A stretch of DNA of 64,000 bases, from assembly GCF_036880985.1 (NCBI RefSeq), contig NZ_JBAJNO010000002.1, positions 62,001-126,000 of the forward strand, written 5' to 3'. The position numbers and the translations under genes are program-made. Source of the stretch: Limibacter armeniacum (lineage in GTDB: Bacteria; Bacteroidota; Bacteroidia; Cytophagales; Flammeovirgaceae). The notes under the pieces were generated by a model. The model was given only the letters and a program-made list of their open reading frames with translations, made no database searches and was not told where the DNA came from. Shown here in pieces: positions 25,869 to 35,900 of this stretch (its first letter is position 1; every line of letters begins with the position of its first letter).

Positions 25869-28211
25869 ATGCATATAAATATATTGAAGAGTCTGCTGTT
25901 ACTGGTAGCGCTCTCAGCCAGCCTTGGTCTTTCAGCGCATGAATACCAAGTGAAAAACATAGAAGAATACAAAGCACTGCCTGAATTGAGTCCAGGGGAT
26001 ACCGTCACATTGGGAAATGGTGTATGGAAGGATGCCCAGCTTTCTTTTAAGGGAAAAGGTACAGCTCAGCATCCGATTATCCTTAGGGCCCAAACCAATG
26101 GAAAGGTGACACTTGAAGGAGCGTCTAATTTGAAGCTTTCGGGAGAGTACCTGATCGTATCAGGGCTTGTATTTACTAATGGCTATTCGCCAGATAATGC
26201 TGTTATTTCCTTTATGGAAGATAAGCAACATATGGCTTTTCATTCGCGAGTGACTAATTGTGTTATTGATGGGTTTAACAAGCCTGACAGGTTTATGAAA
26301 GACAATTGGATCGCCATGCATGGTCGCTATAACAGACTTGACCATAATTACTTTTCCGGAAAAGCAAATGTAGGTCCGCTACTAGTAGTTTGGTTAAAGG
26401 ACGAAGCAAGTAGAAACAATCATCATAGCATAGATCACAATCATTTTGCAAACAGGATCACGACTGGTTCAAACGGAGGAGAAACTGTCCGTATCGGAAC
26501 CAGCTTTACCTCTTTGGAACCATCCAGAACTATAGTCCGTGATAATTTCTTTGAGCGCTGTAATGGAGAGGTTGAAGTCATCTCAAATAAGTCCTGTGAA
26601 AACAGCTTTATCGGTAATGTCTTTTGGGAATGCCAAGGTTCGCTAGTCCTGAGACATGGCCATAACAACTTGGTGGAAGGGAATTACTTTTTTGGTAACA
26701 ACGTACCTCAAACTGGGGGCATTCGGGTGATTAATGAAGGACAAACCATCATCAATAACCACTTGCAAGGCATCAAGGGAGACCGTTTCCGATCGGCACT
26801 GGCAGTGATGAATGGGGTGCCCAACTCTCCAGCGAACCGATACATGCAGGTTAAGCGAAGCAATATATCTTTCAATACCTTTATTGACTGTGATCATATA
26901 CAGTTTGGCGTTGGAGCGGATGAGGAAAGAAGCATGGCTCCAGATGAGACAACAGTGGCTAACAACCTTTTTCTTCACCAAAGTGAAAAGCATATTTTTA
27001 GCCAGCTATCAAGTGTGGAAGGGATTGACTTCAGTAACAATGTGATAGGGACAGGTGTAGAAATGTTGACCGAAACAGGGTTTTCGCAAGAAAAGATCAA
27101 GGTGCTGGAAGAGCGCAAAATGTTGCAGCCTGAAAAACCAGTTGTACTTTCTGCAGCAACTACTGTTTACAGCTGCTACAGGGATATCAGGGGAGGGATA
27201 AGAGAAGGTTCAGAGGTTGGGGCACTTTCCCGTAATGGCAGAAAAATATCAGTTACTATTCCAAGCAAAGAAAACACTGGTCCAAGCTGGAACTACGGTT
27301 TAACTTCTGGTCTACAACCTAAGGAGTGGCTGGTAGGGCGTACAAGTGAGCTATATGATGCCTTGAAAATGTCAAATGAGGGAGATGTGATTGTGCTTAA
27401 GCCTCGTACTTACAGATTGTCCAAATCTCTTATTATTGATAGGGATATAATGATCAGGAAGCAGGAAGGAGAGCAACGTCCCCTATTGAACATAAAAGCT
27501 GACAAGGGTTTATTGATTTCCAAAGCCTGTGAGCTGAGGTTGGAAGGAATAGATTGGGAAGGCAATAACAGTGAAGGGCAGTTAGGAATCAGTGCTGAAG
27601 CAATTAATGCACCTTATATACTGACGATAGAAAACTGTCGCTTTCAGCAGTTTGATGGAGCTGTATTGAAAGGGCATAAATCCAGTATGGCAAGCTCACT
27701 CCGTGTTGTCAACTCAACTTTTAGGTCAATGGGAGGCACAGCATTTCTTTTACACGCCGAAACAGACGATAAGGGTAACTACAATGCAGAAAGGCTTGCT
27801 TTCAGCAATAACCTGTTTGAAAACATCAAGGGAGCAGCCATTGACTTGTACAGGGGAGGAACGGATGAAAGCACACTGGGCCCTGTTGTAGACATTAGCC
27901 ATTGTACCTTTAACAAGGTAGGTAACGGACAGCTGCCCACACTCTACCTCTACGGTATTCAAGGATTAAACTTAAGCCACTCCTTATTTGACAATGGAAG
28001 TACGGCAGAAGTAAGGGTAACAACTGGAGAACCAAAAGGAACTGTTCACCATTGCCGTTTCCAGAAAGCCGAAGACCTTGTGCTGGATCAGCCATTTGTT
28101 GCAGAGGAACTTATACTGGTGAATGGCCAGCAGCAACTAGATCTTGAAAAAGAAAGCGATCTGGGATATTTACCTACTTTTAATGTGATGCAACAAGATG
28201 GAGCTAAATAA
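25869..28211 (+). CDS. PL6 alginate lyase, two beta-helix domains, periplasmic
   Basis: A 780-aa PL6/chondroitinase-B family lyase with a cleavable signal peptide (LLLLVALSASLGLSA) and no lipobox or T9SS tail, so it is probably periplasmic. The N-terminal beta-helix (about 24-440) holds the catalytic Lys241 (VISNKS) and Arg262 (LVLRHGHNN) with the usual 21-residue spacing, and the preceding NGGETVRIG strand contributes to the Ca2+/substrate site. A second beta-helix (about 480-770) follows, as in AlyGC-type two-domain enzymes. It would cut imported alginate oligomers before PL17. The stop overlaps the kdgK start by 14 bp, indicating translational coupling. Confidence 0.9.
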   Translation: MHINILKSLLLLVALSASLGLSAHEYQVKNIEEYKALPELSPGDTVTLGNGVWKDAQLSFKGKGTAQHPIILRAQTNGKVTLEGASNLKLSGEYLIVSGLVFTNGYSPDNAVISFMEDKQHMAFHSRVTNCVIDGFNKPDRFMKDNWIAMHGRYNRLDHNYFSGKANVGPLLVVWLKDEASRNNHHSIDHNHFANRITTGSNGGETVRIGTSFTSLEPSRTIVRDNFFERCNGEVEVISNKSCENSFIGNVFWECQGSLVLRHGHNNLVEGNYFFGNNVPQTGGIRVINEGQTIINNHLQGIKGDRFRSALAVMNGVPNSPANRYMQVKRSNISFNTFIDCDHIQFGVGADEERSMAPDETTVANNLFLHQSEKHIFSQLSSVEGIDFSNNVIGTGVEMLTETGFSQEKIKVLEERKMLQPEKPVVLSAATTVYSCYRDIRGGIREGSEVGALSRNGRKISVTIPSKENTGPSWNYGLTSGLQPKEWLVGRTSELYDALKMSNEGDVIVLKPRTYRLSKSLIIDRDIMIRKQEGEQRPLLNIKADKGLLISKACELRLEGIDWEGNNSEGQLGISAEAINAPYILTIENCRFQQFDGAVLKGHKSSMASSLRVVNSTFRSMGGTAFLLHAETDDKGNYNAERLAFSNNLFENIKGAAIDLYRGGTDESTLGPVVDISHCTFNKVGNGQLPTLYLYGIQGLNLSHSLFDNGSTAEVRVTTGEPKGTVHHCRFQKAEDLVLDQPFVAEELILVNGQQQLDLEKESDLGYLPTFNVMQQDGAK

Positions 28212-29220
28212 AAGTGATATCATTTGTTTTGGGGAATTATTGCTTCGGCTGTCTCCACCAGGTCATCAGTTGATAAGGCAAGCCAAAACTTATGAAGCCA
28301 ACTATGGTGGGGCTGAAGCCAATGTAGCTGCTTCTCTTGCCTGTTTGGGGCACAAGTCACGTTTTGTTTCCAGACTGCCAACTAATGCTATAGGTCTTGC
28401 AGCCAAATCGCAGTTGGCTGCTTATGGTGTAGATACTGACTATATAATCAGTGGTGGCGAACGGGTCGGTACTTATTTTTTGGAGACAGGAACCATGCAC
28501 CGTAATTCATCCGTCATCTATGACAGGGCATTCTCAGGAATGGCGACAATAGAAAAGGGAATGATCAATTGGGAGGATATATTTCAGCATAGTCAGTGGT
28601 TTCATTGGTCTGGAATTACAGCGGGACTATCAGCCACTGCGGCAGAAGTATGTATGGAAGCCATTGCTACAGCTAAAAAAATGGGAATCGTTGTTTCATG
28701 TGACCTGAATTACAGGAGTAAGCTTTGGCAATATGGAAAGTCTCCAGCTTCCATTATGCCCGAATTGGTATCCATGTCTGATCTCGTGCTTGGAGGCAAG
28801 GACGATGCTCGAATTATGTTGGGGGTTGAGTTTGGGAAAACAGATGACTATGCGGATACCCCTGTACGGATCAAGGAGCATTTTCCTGACGTAAAATGGG
28901 TGGCTACAAGTCTGCGGAAATCCTATTCAGCTTCTCATAACAGTATTGCTGGCGTCCTGTCAGATGGTGATAAAGTATATCGGTCAATGGTATATGACAT
29001 GCCCGTAATGGTTGACCGTGTTGGAGGTGGAGATGCTTTTATGGCTGGCCTGATTCATGGCATGCTTACCTACTCAGAAAACTACCAGTATATCATAGAC
29101 TTTGCAGCAGCAGCTTCTTGCTTGAAACACACGATACCAGGAGATATCAATCTGGCGGGATTACAAGAGATAGAACAGCTTTGCAAAGGCCATCATGATG
29201 CAGGACGAATAGCTCGTTAA
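28198..29220 (+). CDS. kdgK: 2-keto-3-deoxygluconate kinase (PfkB family)
   Basis: A 340-aa ribokinase/PfkB-fold sugar kinase that phosphorylates KDG to KDPG with ATP in the cytoplasm. The N-terminus (CFGELLLRLSPPGH) and the YEANYGGAEANVAASLACLG motif are typical of KDG kinases. The C-terminal PfkB signature is DRVGGGDAFMAGLIHG (about residues 270-285), with the catalytic Asp in GGDAF. YRSKLWQYGKSP is a further KdgK-like segment. It overlaps the PL6 gene end by 14 bp and is followed 25 bp later by the KDPG aldolase gene, so all three are one transcription unit. Confidence 0.92.
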   Translation: MELNKSDIICFGELLLRLSPPGHQLIRQAKTYEANYGGAEANVAASLACLGHKSRFVSRLPTNAIGLAAKSQLAAYGVDTDYIISGGERVGTYFLETGTMHRNSSVIYDRAFSGMATIEKGMINWEDIFQHSQWFHWSGITAGLSATAAEVCMEAIATAKKMGIVVSCDLNYRSKLWQYGKSPASIMPELVSMSDLVLGGKDDARIMLGVEFGKTDDYADTPVRIKEHFPDVKWVATSLRKSYSASHNSIAGVLSDGDKVYRSMVYDMPVMVDRVGGGDAFMAGLIHGMLTYSENYQYIIDFAAAASCLKHTIPGDINLAGLQEIEQLCKGHHDAGRIAR

Positions 29221-29245
29221 TGTTCAACCTATAAAGCTAAATATA

Positions 29246-29956
29246 ATGGCGAATTTTAGCCGGATTGAAGTGGTTACTAAGATGTATGAAACAGGTATAG
29301 TACCTGTATTTTACCACCCTGACCCCGCTATCTGTATTTCAATTCTCAAAGTCTGCTACCATGCAGGAATTCGTGTTTTTGAATTTACAAACCGAGGAGA
29401 TTTTGCCCACAAAACCTTCGAGGAACTAGTCCGTTTTGCAGCTATTGAGTTGCCTGAAATGGTATTGGGGATTGGTTCAATTGTCGATCCAGCCACTGCT
29501 GCTTTATATCTTCAGCTTGGAGCAAACTTTATTGTTTCTCCAATTATGAACCCTGAGGTAGCGAAGGTATGTAACAGGCGGAAAGTAGCCTGGGTTCCAG
29601 GGTGTGGAACACTCACCGAAATTTCGGAAGCAGAATCTATAGGAGCGGAAGTGGTCAAGATATTTCCTGCTGAACAGGTAGGAGGATTAAAGTTTATAAA
29701 GGCAGTGAAGGGGCCATGCCCTTGGAGCAGTATTATGCCTACAGGAGGAGTGGAGCCAAATAAGGAAGTGGTGACACACTGGCTTAATAAAGGCGCTCAC
29801 TGTGTTGGAATTGGCTCCAGTCTTTTTTCGCAAGATAATGAAGGGGACTTTAATCTTATCCAGATTGAAAACCAGCTTATGGCACTTACAGAGGCAGTGA
29901 CGGCCATGAATAGAACACTAATCAGACATTCAAATAGAAGTGTTGTGATTGGATAA
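29246..29956 (+). CDS. eda: KDPG aldolase (2-dehydro-3-deoxyphosphogluconate / KHG aldolase)
   Basis: A 236-aa class I aldolase that splits KDPG into pyruvate and glyceraldehyde-3-phosphate, the last step of alginate monomer catabolism. Visible motifs are GIVPVFYHPDP at the start, FEFTNRGDFA, LGIGSIVDPATA, the phosphate-binding GCGTLTEISEAESIGAEVVKIFPA segment split by the Schiff-base lysine (VVKIFPAE) and TGGVEPN. It ends the alginate operon. A hairpin with a T run follows at 30042-30076. Confidence 0.92.
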   Translation: MANFSRIEVVTKMYETGIVPVFYHPDPAICISILKVCYHAGIRVFEFTNRGDFAHKTFEELVRFAAIELPEMVLGIGSIVDPATAALYLQLGANFIVSPIMNPEVAKVCNRRKVAWVPGCGTLTEISEAESIGAEVVKIFPAEQVGGLKFIKAVKGPCPWSSIMPTGGVEPNKEVVTHWLNKGAHCVGIGSSLFSQDNEGDFNLIQIENQLMALTEAVTAMNRTLIRHSNRSVVIG

Positions 29957-30041
29957 AAACAGAAAGGTACACATTATATGTTTTTGGAAAACTGATGAGG
30001 TGTTTTGTCTTAAAAAATGAGAATTTAAATAGATAATTGTG

Positions 30042-30076
30042 GTTCATCTTCATTCGTATGGAGATGAACTTTTTTA
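30042..30076 (+). terminator. Terminator of the alginate susC-eda operon
   Basis: An 8-bp stem, GTTCATCT (30042-30049) and AGATGAAC (30062-30069), is followed by seven T residues. It lies 86 bp after the eda stop. Confidence 0.75.
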
Positions 30077-30309
30077 TTGATTAAGGCAATTGTTCTTATG
30101 GCAGAAGATAGACTTTATTATTTGACAATCATCAAAAATGGAAATTATTGAAAATGAGAAGGAAGATATGCCTTAAGACTCAAGGTGTCCATTTAGCTTT
30201 GAGGTTACATATTATAAGTAATAAGAAAAGAATCGAATGTAGCTATTAAATAATTTTCATAGACATGTCATTATTCTTAATAGAAAATAAAAGGTTAAGT
30301 AATTATGCA

Positions 30310-30365
30310 ATAACCCTAAGTGTATAACTATGCAAAAGCATAGCATAAAGTGTAGTAAGGGTTAT
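30310..30365. repeat. Two-tier inverted repeat in the eda-downstream gap
   Basis: Outer arms ATAACCCT (30310-30317) and AGGGTTAT (30358-30365) enclose a perfect inner hairpin CTATGC-AAAA-GCATAG (30328-30343). The 549-bp gap 29957-30505 otherwise holds only two terminators and AT-rich sequence. It could be a structured RNA or a small mobile-element remnant. Confidence 0.4.
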
Positions 30366-30417
30366 ATTTTATGAGCTGAAAGTGCGACATATAAAAAAAT
30401 TTGGTAATTATTTTAAA

Positions 30418-30447
30418 GTCAGAAGGTCTTGCTTTCTGACTTTTTTT
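30418..30447 (+). terminator. Terminator-like hairpin upstream of 30506
   Basis: GTCAGAA (30418-30424) pairs with TTCTGAC (30434-30440), followed by seven T residues. No gene in the preceding 460 bp explains it, so it may terminate an unannotated short transcript. Confidence 0.6.
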
Positions 30448-30505
30448 GTCAACTCATATGCCATTAAATTGGGAAAGTAGCATTAGGGGGGAATTATTTA
30501 TAATG

Positions 30506-30787
30506 TTATTGAATGAGATTATTGGTTGGTAAAGTACATAACCTTACACTGTAAGGAATATTGAAGTCGTTTAAATAGATATTTTTTTCAAAAGTTCTTT
30601 GATCGAAGGATTTAAAAGCAACATTAAGTTTATTAATGATTGCTTTTAGACCTTCAAACTCGACAAAGGCTTTTTTGTTGACAGTAGATAATGCGCCTAA
30701 AGTCCAGTGAATGGCCTCTTCTAAGTCCTCAGTTTGAATGTACTCTTTTACCTGATTAGAGCTAGTGATAATGTATATGTAATACAT
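30506..30787 (-). CDS. Small hypothetical protein
   Basis: A 93-aa protein when started at the ATG at 30787 (MYYIYIITSSN). The open frame extends to 30844 but the extra 19 residues look non-coding. I recognise no family. The sequence is mixed alpha/beta in character, without signal peptide or membrane segment: EYIQTEDLEEAIHWTLGAL could be a helix and NIPYSVRLCTL a strand. It stands alone between the alginate locus and the ECF sigma gene. Codon composition is plausible for a real gene, but nothing else supports function. Confidence 0.45.
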   Translation of the reverse strand: MYYIYIITSSNQVKEYIQTEDLEEAIHWTLGALSTVNKKAFVEFEGLKAIINKLNVAFKSFDQRTFEKNIYLNDFNIPYSVRLCTLPTNNLIQ

Positions 30788-30988
30788 AATTGACAGTGTG
30801 TTAATATGATGGTGCAAAAATAAGCTCAATTCATAACCGCTCAAAAAAACCTATGTTAATTTATTATTGTTTTTTTGATGTTAGAAATAAACTTTGCTAT
30901 TCAATAGTGAAGGGGAGAAAAATGTATTGCTGTCTGAAAAGGTTTTGTATTATTCTATAATAAGTGTGCTTTATAAAGTAAAAATACT

Positions 30989-31558
30989 CTAGGCTGAGTT
31001 CTTACTCTTGTTATTATATAGGTGCTCTTTAAGGTAAGATAAAGCAATACCAATATGGTTTTCGACAGTTTTTTTGGAGATATCAAGCACCTCTGCAATT
31101 TCTTTGTAAGATAGCCCTGCTTCTCTACTCATCATGAATATCTTTTTTCGCATAGGAGGCATTTGCTCAAGTAGTCTTTCTATTGTTTCAGATAGCTCAT
31201 TGGCATTTAGTGTTTCCTGAGTGTTCTCTGAAGCAGGTTGCCAATGTTCATTTTCTAATTTAGGACTGTCATGGGATAGGTACCGTTGGCGGGCAGAATT
31301 TTTAAGGTTGAGAGAGGCATTTTTAACAGCCCTTAAACAATAGGATTGCAATTGTCCATCTAGCGTTATTTGCGCTCTATTCTTCCAAAGGTTGAGAAAT
31401 ACATCCGCAACAAGGTCTTCAGCATCCTCAGGATATACACCAAGGCTGATGCTGAACTTTTTGAGTTTAGCATAGAGAACGATATAAATATGCTGAAAAG
31501 CTTTTTCGTCCCCACTCTTAGCAAATTGCCAATACTTATTTAAATCCTCTTGTTGCAT
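30989..31558 (-). CDS. ECF RNA polymerase sigma-70 factor (Bacteroidota SusCD-associated type)
   Basis: A 189-aa ECF sigma factor counted from MQQEDLNKYW. The frame extends to 31615, but those 19 residues precede the conserved region. Sigma2 covers FAKSGDEKAFQHIY and PEDAEDLVADVFLNLWKNR; sigma4 covers LLEQMPPMRKKIFMMSREAGLSYKEIAEVLDISKKTVENHIG, the strongly conserved GLSYKEIAE helix-turn-helix of the Bacteroidota ECF family that works with FecR-like anti-sigma factors. It is transcribed divergently from the FecR gene at 31738. This places it in control of the SusCD-GDPD genes downstream. Confidence 0.88.
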   Translation of the reverse strand: MQQEDLNKYWQFAKSGDEKAFQHIYIVLYAKLKKFSISLGVYPEDAEDLVADVFLNLWKNRAQITLDGQLQSYCLRAVKNASLNLKNSARQRYLSHDSPKLENEHWQPASENTQETLNANELSETIERLLEQMPPMRKKIFMMSREAGLSYKEIAEVLDISKKTVENHIGIALSYLKEHLYNNKSKNSA

Positions 31559-31737
31559 ATGCCTGCAAAAATAAGAAGATAAACTGAGTTGATAAAGTGA
31601 AGCTTCTCTTAACAACAGCCAAAAAAATCCATGATTTAGTTATCTAAATGTTACTCATATTAACTAATTATTAAATGCATTTTTTTGATTGGGGGTATTG
31701 GGGGGAAGTCTTGTCTAGCAATATGAAAGGTAAAAAC

Positions 31738-32718
31738 ATGAATAAAGAAGAAAGACATATTTGGATGGGCAAAGTGCTTGCCGGTGAACTTAACGAGGAA
31801 GAAAACAAAGCTTTTCAAGCTTGGCTATTGGAAGACCCGGCTCGTATGCAGGAGTTTGAGCAGATGAAAAACATATGGGGTGAAAAGATATTTTCGGAAG
31901 TTTCACAGGATGAAGTTGATGAGGCAAGTAAAAGGTTACTTTCAAAAATGAAAGCGATGGAGTCGGAAACGGTTGTTTATCAGCTGCCTTATTGGAAAAG
32001 ACCTCAACTTGTTGCCGCAGCCGCAGTATTGGTACTACTATCTGTTATAGGCTTATCTCAATATAAAGGTGACAATATTGAAGAGTTGTATGCAGGTATT
32101 GGAGAACAGCAAAAAATAACGCTTTCAGATGGGACAGTTGTCACTCTTAATTCAGAGAGTACACTTTATTATCCGAATGATTTTGAAAGTAGTATAAGGG
32201 AAGTAAGGTTGGAAGGAGAAGCGCTTTTTGAAGTCTCAGAGAATCCACACAAACCGTTTGTCGTGAAAGCGGCTGGTTTAGAGGTACAGGTGTTGGGTAC
32301 GGTATTTAATGTTGATGCCTATCATGACAATATTAACCAGACTGTAGAGCTCTTGAGTGGTAAAATTGCTTTGAAAAACAGTAATGCCGGCGAAGAAGCA
32401 ATCGTATTGAATCCTGGAGATCTTTACACTTACAATAACCGAGAAAAGAATGAGCAGTTGGAACATAATTATAATGGGTTTACAACGGATTGGCTCAGGG
32501 GAGAACTGAATTTTAACAAAAAGTCATTGGAAGAGGTCGTCTTGGTTTTACAGAGAGAGTACCCAATTGAAATAATATTGGAAAATAGGGAAGCAAAGGG
32601 TAAAAAACTGACAGCTTCGTTTCAGCATAGTCAACCTGCTGAAGAAATCATTAGCCTACTGGCTGTCTTGACAGGTCATACATTAGAGAGGAAAGGAAAC
32701 ACCTATTTCTTAAAATAA
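31738..32718 (+). CDS. FecR-family anti-sigma factor
   Basis: A 326-aa FecR-like protein from the ATG MNKEERHIW; the frame reaches back to 31675. A cytoplasmic N-terminal sigma-binding part (about 1-80) is followed by one transmembrane helix (LVAAAAVLVLLSVIGL, about 90-107) and a periplasmic FecR domain with QQKITLSDGTVVTLNSESTLYYP, REVRLEGEALFEVSENPHKPF and VQVLGTVFNVDAY. A C-terminal DUF4974-type segment (LRGELNFNKKSLEEVVLVLQREY) is present. It would relay a signal from the STN domain of the downstream SusC protein to the divergent ECF sigma factor. A hairpin repeat lies immediately after its stop. Confidence 0.88.
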   Translation: MNKEERHIWMGKVLAGELNEEENKAFQAWLLEDPARMQEFEQMKNIWGEKIFSEVSQDEVDEASKRLLSKMKAMESETVVYQLPYWKRPQLVAAAAVLVLLSVIGLSQYKGDNIEELYAGIGEQQKITLSDGTVVTLNSESTLYYPNDFESSIREVRLEGEALFEVSENPHKPFVVKAAGLEVQVLGTVFNVDAYHDNINQTVELLSGKIALKNSNAGEEAIVLNPGDLYTYNNREKNEQLEHNYNGFTTDWLRGELNFNKKSLEEVVLVLQREYPIEIILENREAKGKKLTASFQHSQPAEEIISLLAVLTGHTLERKGNTYFLK

Positions 32719-32723
32719 AAAAA

Positions 32724-32753
32724 GGCATTGTCCTGCGCCAACAGTCCAATGCC
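32724..32753 (+). ncRNA. Hairpin element, copy 1 of a duplicated leader sequence
   Basis: GGCATTG-TC-CTG, a six-base loop CGCCAA, then CAG-TC-CAATGCC: a long stem with one 2x2 internal mismatch, 5 bp after the fecR stop. The surrounding 46 bp (32728-32773) recur at 32899-32944 with 41 of 46 bases identical. Confidence 0.5.
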
Positions 32754-32895
32754 GATGTATCATTTACATTTACGACTTCAAAATTATGAAATTTTTGATT
32801 CCAACGTCAAGAAGTTTTGAAATTAATTTTCTAAGACTAACGACATTGACTCATTAGAAACTCAAAATAAAATTTAAGTATCATTTATCAATACC

Positions 32896-32923
32896 GTGTT
32901 GTGCTGCGCCAACAGTGCAATGC
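32896..32923 (+). ncRNA. Hairpin element, copy 2 of a duplicated leader sequence
   Basis: An 11-bp stem (allowing four G-U pairs) closes the same CGCCAA loop and CTG/CAG neck as copy 1. Stem bases differ from copy 1 yet pairing is kept. It ends 31 bp before the susC ATG at 32955, so it lies in the untranslated leader. Confidence 0.5.
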
Positions 32924-32954
32924 TAATGTTTCATTTACATTTACAAACTTATTT

Positions 32955-35900
32955 ATGCGCTTTATTACTAGAACAGCAAGAGCCTTAGGGGTCTTGATGC
33001 TTTCGGCTGGACTTCCTTTTGTCCATGCCTCAGCAACGAATCTTACGTCTATTGATATTTATCAGGAGGCAGAAATTGGTAAAAACTCTCTTAAGAGCAT
33101 ATTGGACAAGCTGAAAGCCAAGTTTCAGGTGAATTTTGCTTATATGGAAGAGGTCAACGATCAGGTATTAGTTCAAATGCCAGAAAGTAATGACCTTACA
33201 CAAGTATTGGAGAGCCTATCATCCCAAACAGGGTACAGTTTTCAGTTAATGGGTAAATCTGTGCTTATAACATTGAGTAAATCAGGAGATGAGTCCAAAA
33301 AAATAATTCCTGTTAAGGGGCAAGTGACAGACGAAAATGGTGAAGCCATTATTGGAGCGGCAGTAAAGGTAAAAGGCACTAATACAGGAACCATTACTGA
33401 TATATCTGGTAACTTTGAATTGGGAGTGCCTTCACAAAGTGCAATATTAATAGTTTCTTTTGTTGGATATCAGGCAAAGGAAGTAAAGATAGGTAACCAA
33501 ACCTCTTTTGCAATCCAGTTAAAGGAAGATGCCAAGCAACTTGAAGAAGTAGTGGTTATTGGGTATGGCAAGCAATCCAAGACACGAGTGACAGGAGCGA
33601 TCTCAAGCGTAAAGTCAGAAGACTTGAGCAAGTATACAGCAGGTAGTTTTGACCAGCAGCTAGTAGGTAAGATGTCAGGGGTAATGGTCAGCGAGAATGC
33701 AGCAGCTCCGGGACAGGATGCCCAGATTGTAATTCGAGGTACTTCTACTTTGACAGCTGGAACAAATCCATTGATTGTAGTCGATGGTATGCCGCTTTCA
33801 GAAGGAACATCACTTAACGATATTCCAGCAAGTTCAATAGCCTCAGTAGATGTATTGAAGGATGCTGCCTCTGCAGCAATCTATGGATCAAGAGCCTCAA
33901 ATGGTGTGATCTTGATTACAACCAAAAAGGGAAGTAAGGGAAGAGCTCAACTCTCATTCGATTATTATACAGGCATTCAGCAAAGTGCAGGTGGAATTGA
34001 GTTTGCAAACGCCTATGAATCTGCCAGATATTTTACTCACGCCCGTGATTATGGTTATGTGTCAAAAGACCCAGCAAATAGAAGTGAAATAGACGATGTA
34101 GCTACTAGAAAAGCGAATGGAGCTTCCAAACGTGAATTTCGTTTGAATTACCTGGAACCTTATCTAAATGGAGAAGAAGGCTTGACAGATACCAATTGGT
34201 CAGATGAGCTTCTTCGTTCAGCACCAGTAAGCAATTACAGTCTTTCTTTGAATGGCGGAAATGATAAAACGGATTACTTCGCGAATGTTTCCTACTTTGA
34301 TCAGGAAGGAATTGTGTTGACTTCGGGGCAGCAACGATATAATGCCAACGTGAGTCTGAGATCAAAGTTGAGTGATCGTGTAGAGTTTGGAGTCAACTTG
34401 AATGCTGCCTATACAAAAGTCAATGACTTGAAAGTAGGAGGCTTTGATGAAGATCCGATCAATATGCTTTGGGCTACTTATCCTTTTTTCAGTCCTTACA
34501 ATGAGGATGGATCACTGAATATTGGAGCACAACATCAAGCCAATGGACCAGAGGATGGAGCATTACTGGAAAACCCAGTAGCGATGTTGGAAAACACCAA
34601 ACGAGTAGAGAACAGGTTCAGAACTTTTGGAAATGCCTATATGCAATTGGAGTTGCTGAAAAACCTAGTCTATAAAACTTCAGTGGGTACTGATTTCAGC
34701 AGTAACCATTATGACTACTTCTCTCCGAATACAATTGGTGCGTACCGTCAGCCATTCCCTAACAAACAAGCAAAGTCGTGGGAAAAGAACAGCCATTATT
34801 TTAACTACTTGTTTGAGCATATCATGACTTATGCTAATTCATTTGGGGATCATGATATCAACTTGATGGCAGGTGCTACCATGCAGCGTGAAGATGGGGT
34901 GAGTACATCAGTATCAGGAACTGGTATTGCTGATAACAATATCGATAACATTGCGGGAGCTTCCTCATTTGGGGTAACCTCAGATAGGTATGCATGGACA
35001 CAGATATCTTACCTAGCGCGTGTACAGTACTATTATAAAAACAGGTATCAGCTATCTGTAGCAGCCAGACGCGATGGCTCATCAAGATTTGGTGATAACA
35101 CCAAGTGGGCAGTATTCCCATCAATCTCTGGAGGTTGGATTATTTCAGAAGAAACGTTTTTCCCTAAGCAGGATTTTCTGACGTATCTTAAGTTAAGAGC
35201 GAACTGGGGTATGACAGGTAACAACCAGATTGGTTCGTATGGCTCTAAGGCGTTGGTGACTTCTTCGGACTATGTGATGAATGGAACCTTGCAACCAGGT
35301 TTTGCAGCAACGACAGCACCTAATCCCAACTTGTCATGGGAAACCAATACCTCTTCTAATTTTGGATTCGATGTACAATTGTTGAGTAAGGTAAACTTCT
35401 CAGTCAATTATTACCAGTCTACTACGACAGACCTGCTATTGAGTGTGCCTGTTCCTGAGCATTCAGGCTATAGTAAGTCACTTCAGAATGTGGGTTCTAT
35501 GAGAAACAAAGGATTTGAGTTGGAACTGAATGCTGTAGAACTGAATGCAGGTGAGTTCACTTTCGGTTTTAATGCCAACCTGACGACCAACCAGAACGAA
35601 ATCCTTTCATTGGCACCTGGTCAGGAGCAGATCCTGACAGGTTATAACAGTTCTTTCCTTACAGAAGTTGGAGGGCCACTGGCACAGATGATTGGTTACA
35701 AAGTGACTGGAGTTTATAAGGATCAGGAGAGCATTGAGGCTACTCCTCACCTAAAAGGGACTATCCCAGGAGATTATATGGTAGAAGATGTTAATGGTGA
35801 TGGCATCATCAATGCCGATGATAAGGTAGCGCTAGGTACATATGAGCCTAAACTTTTCTATGGTTTTGGTGCCAATATGAGTTACCGCAATTTTGACCTT

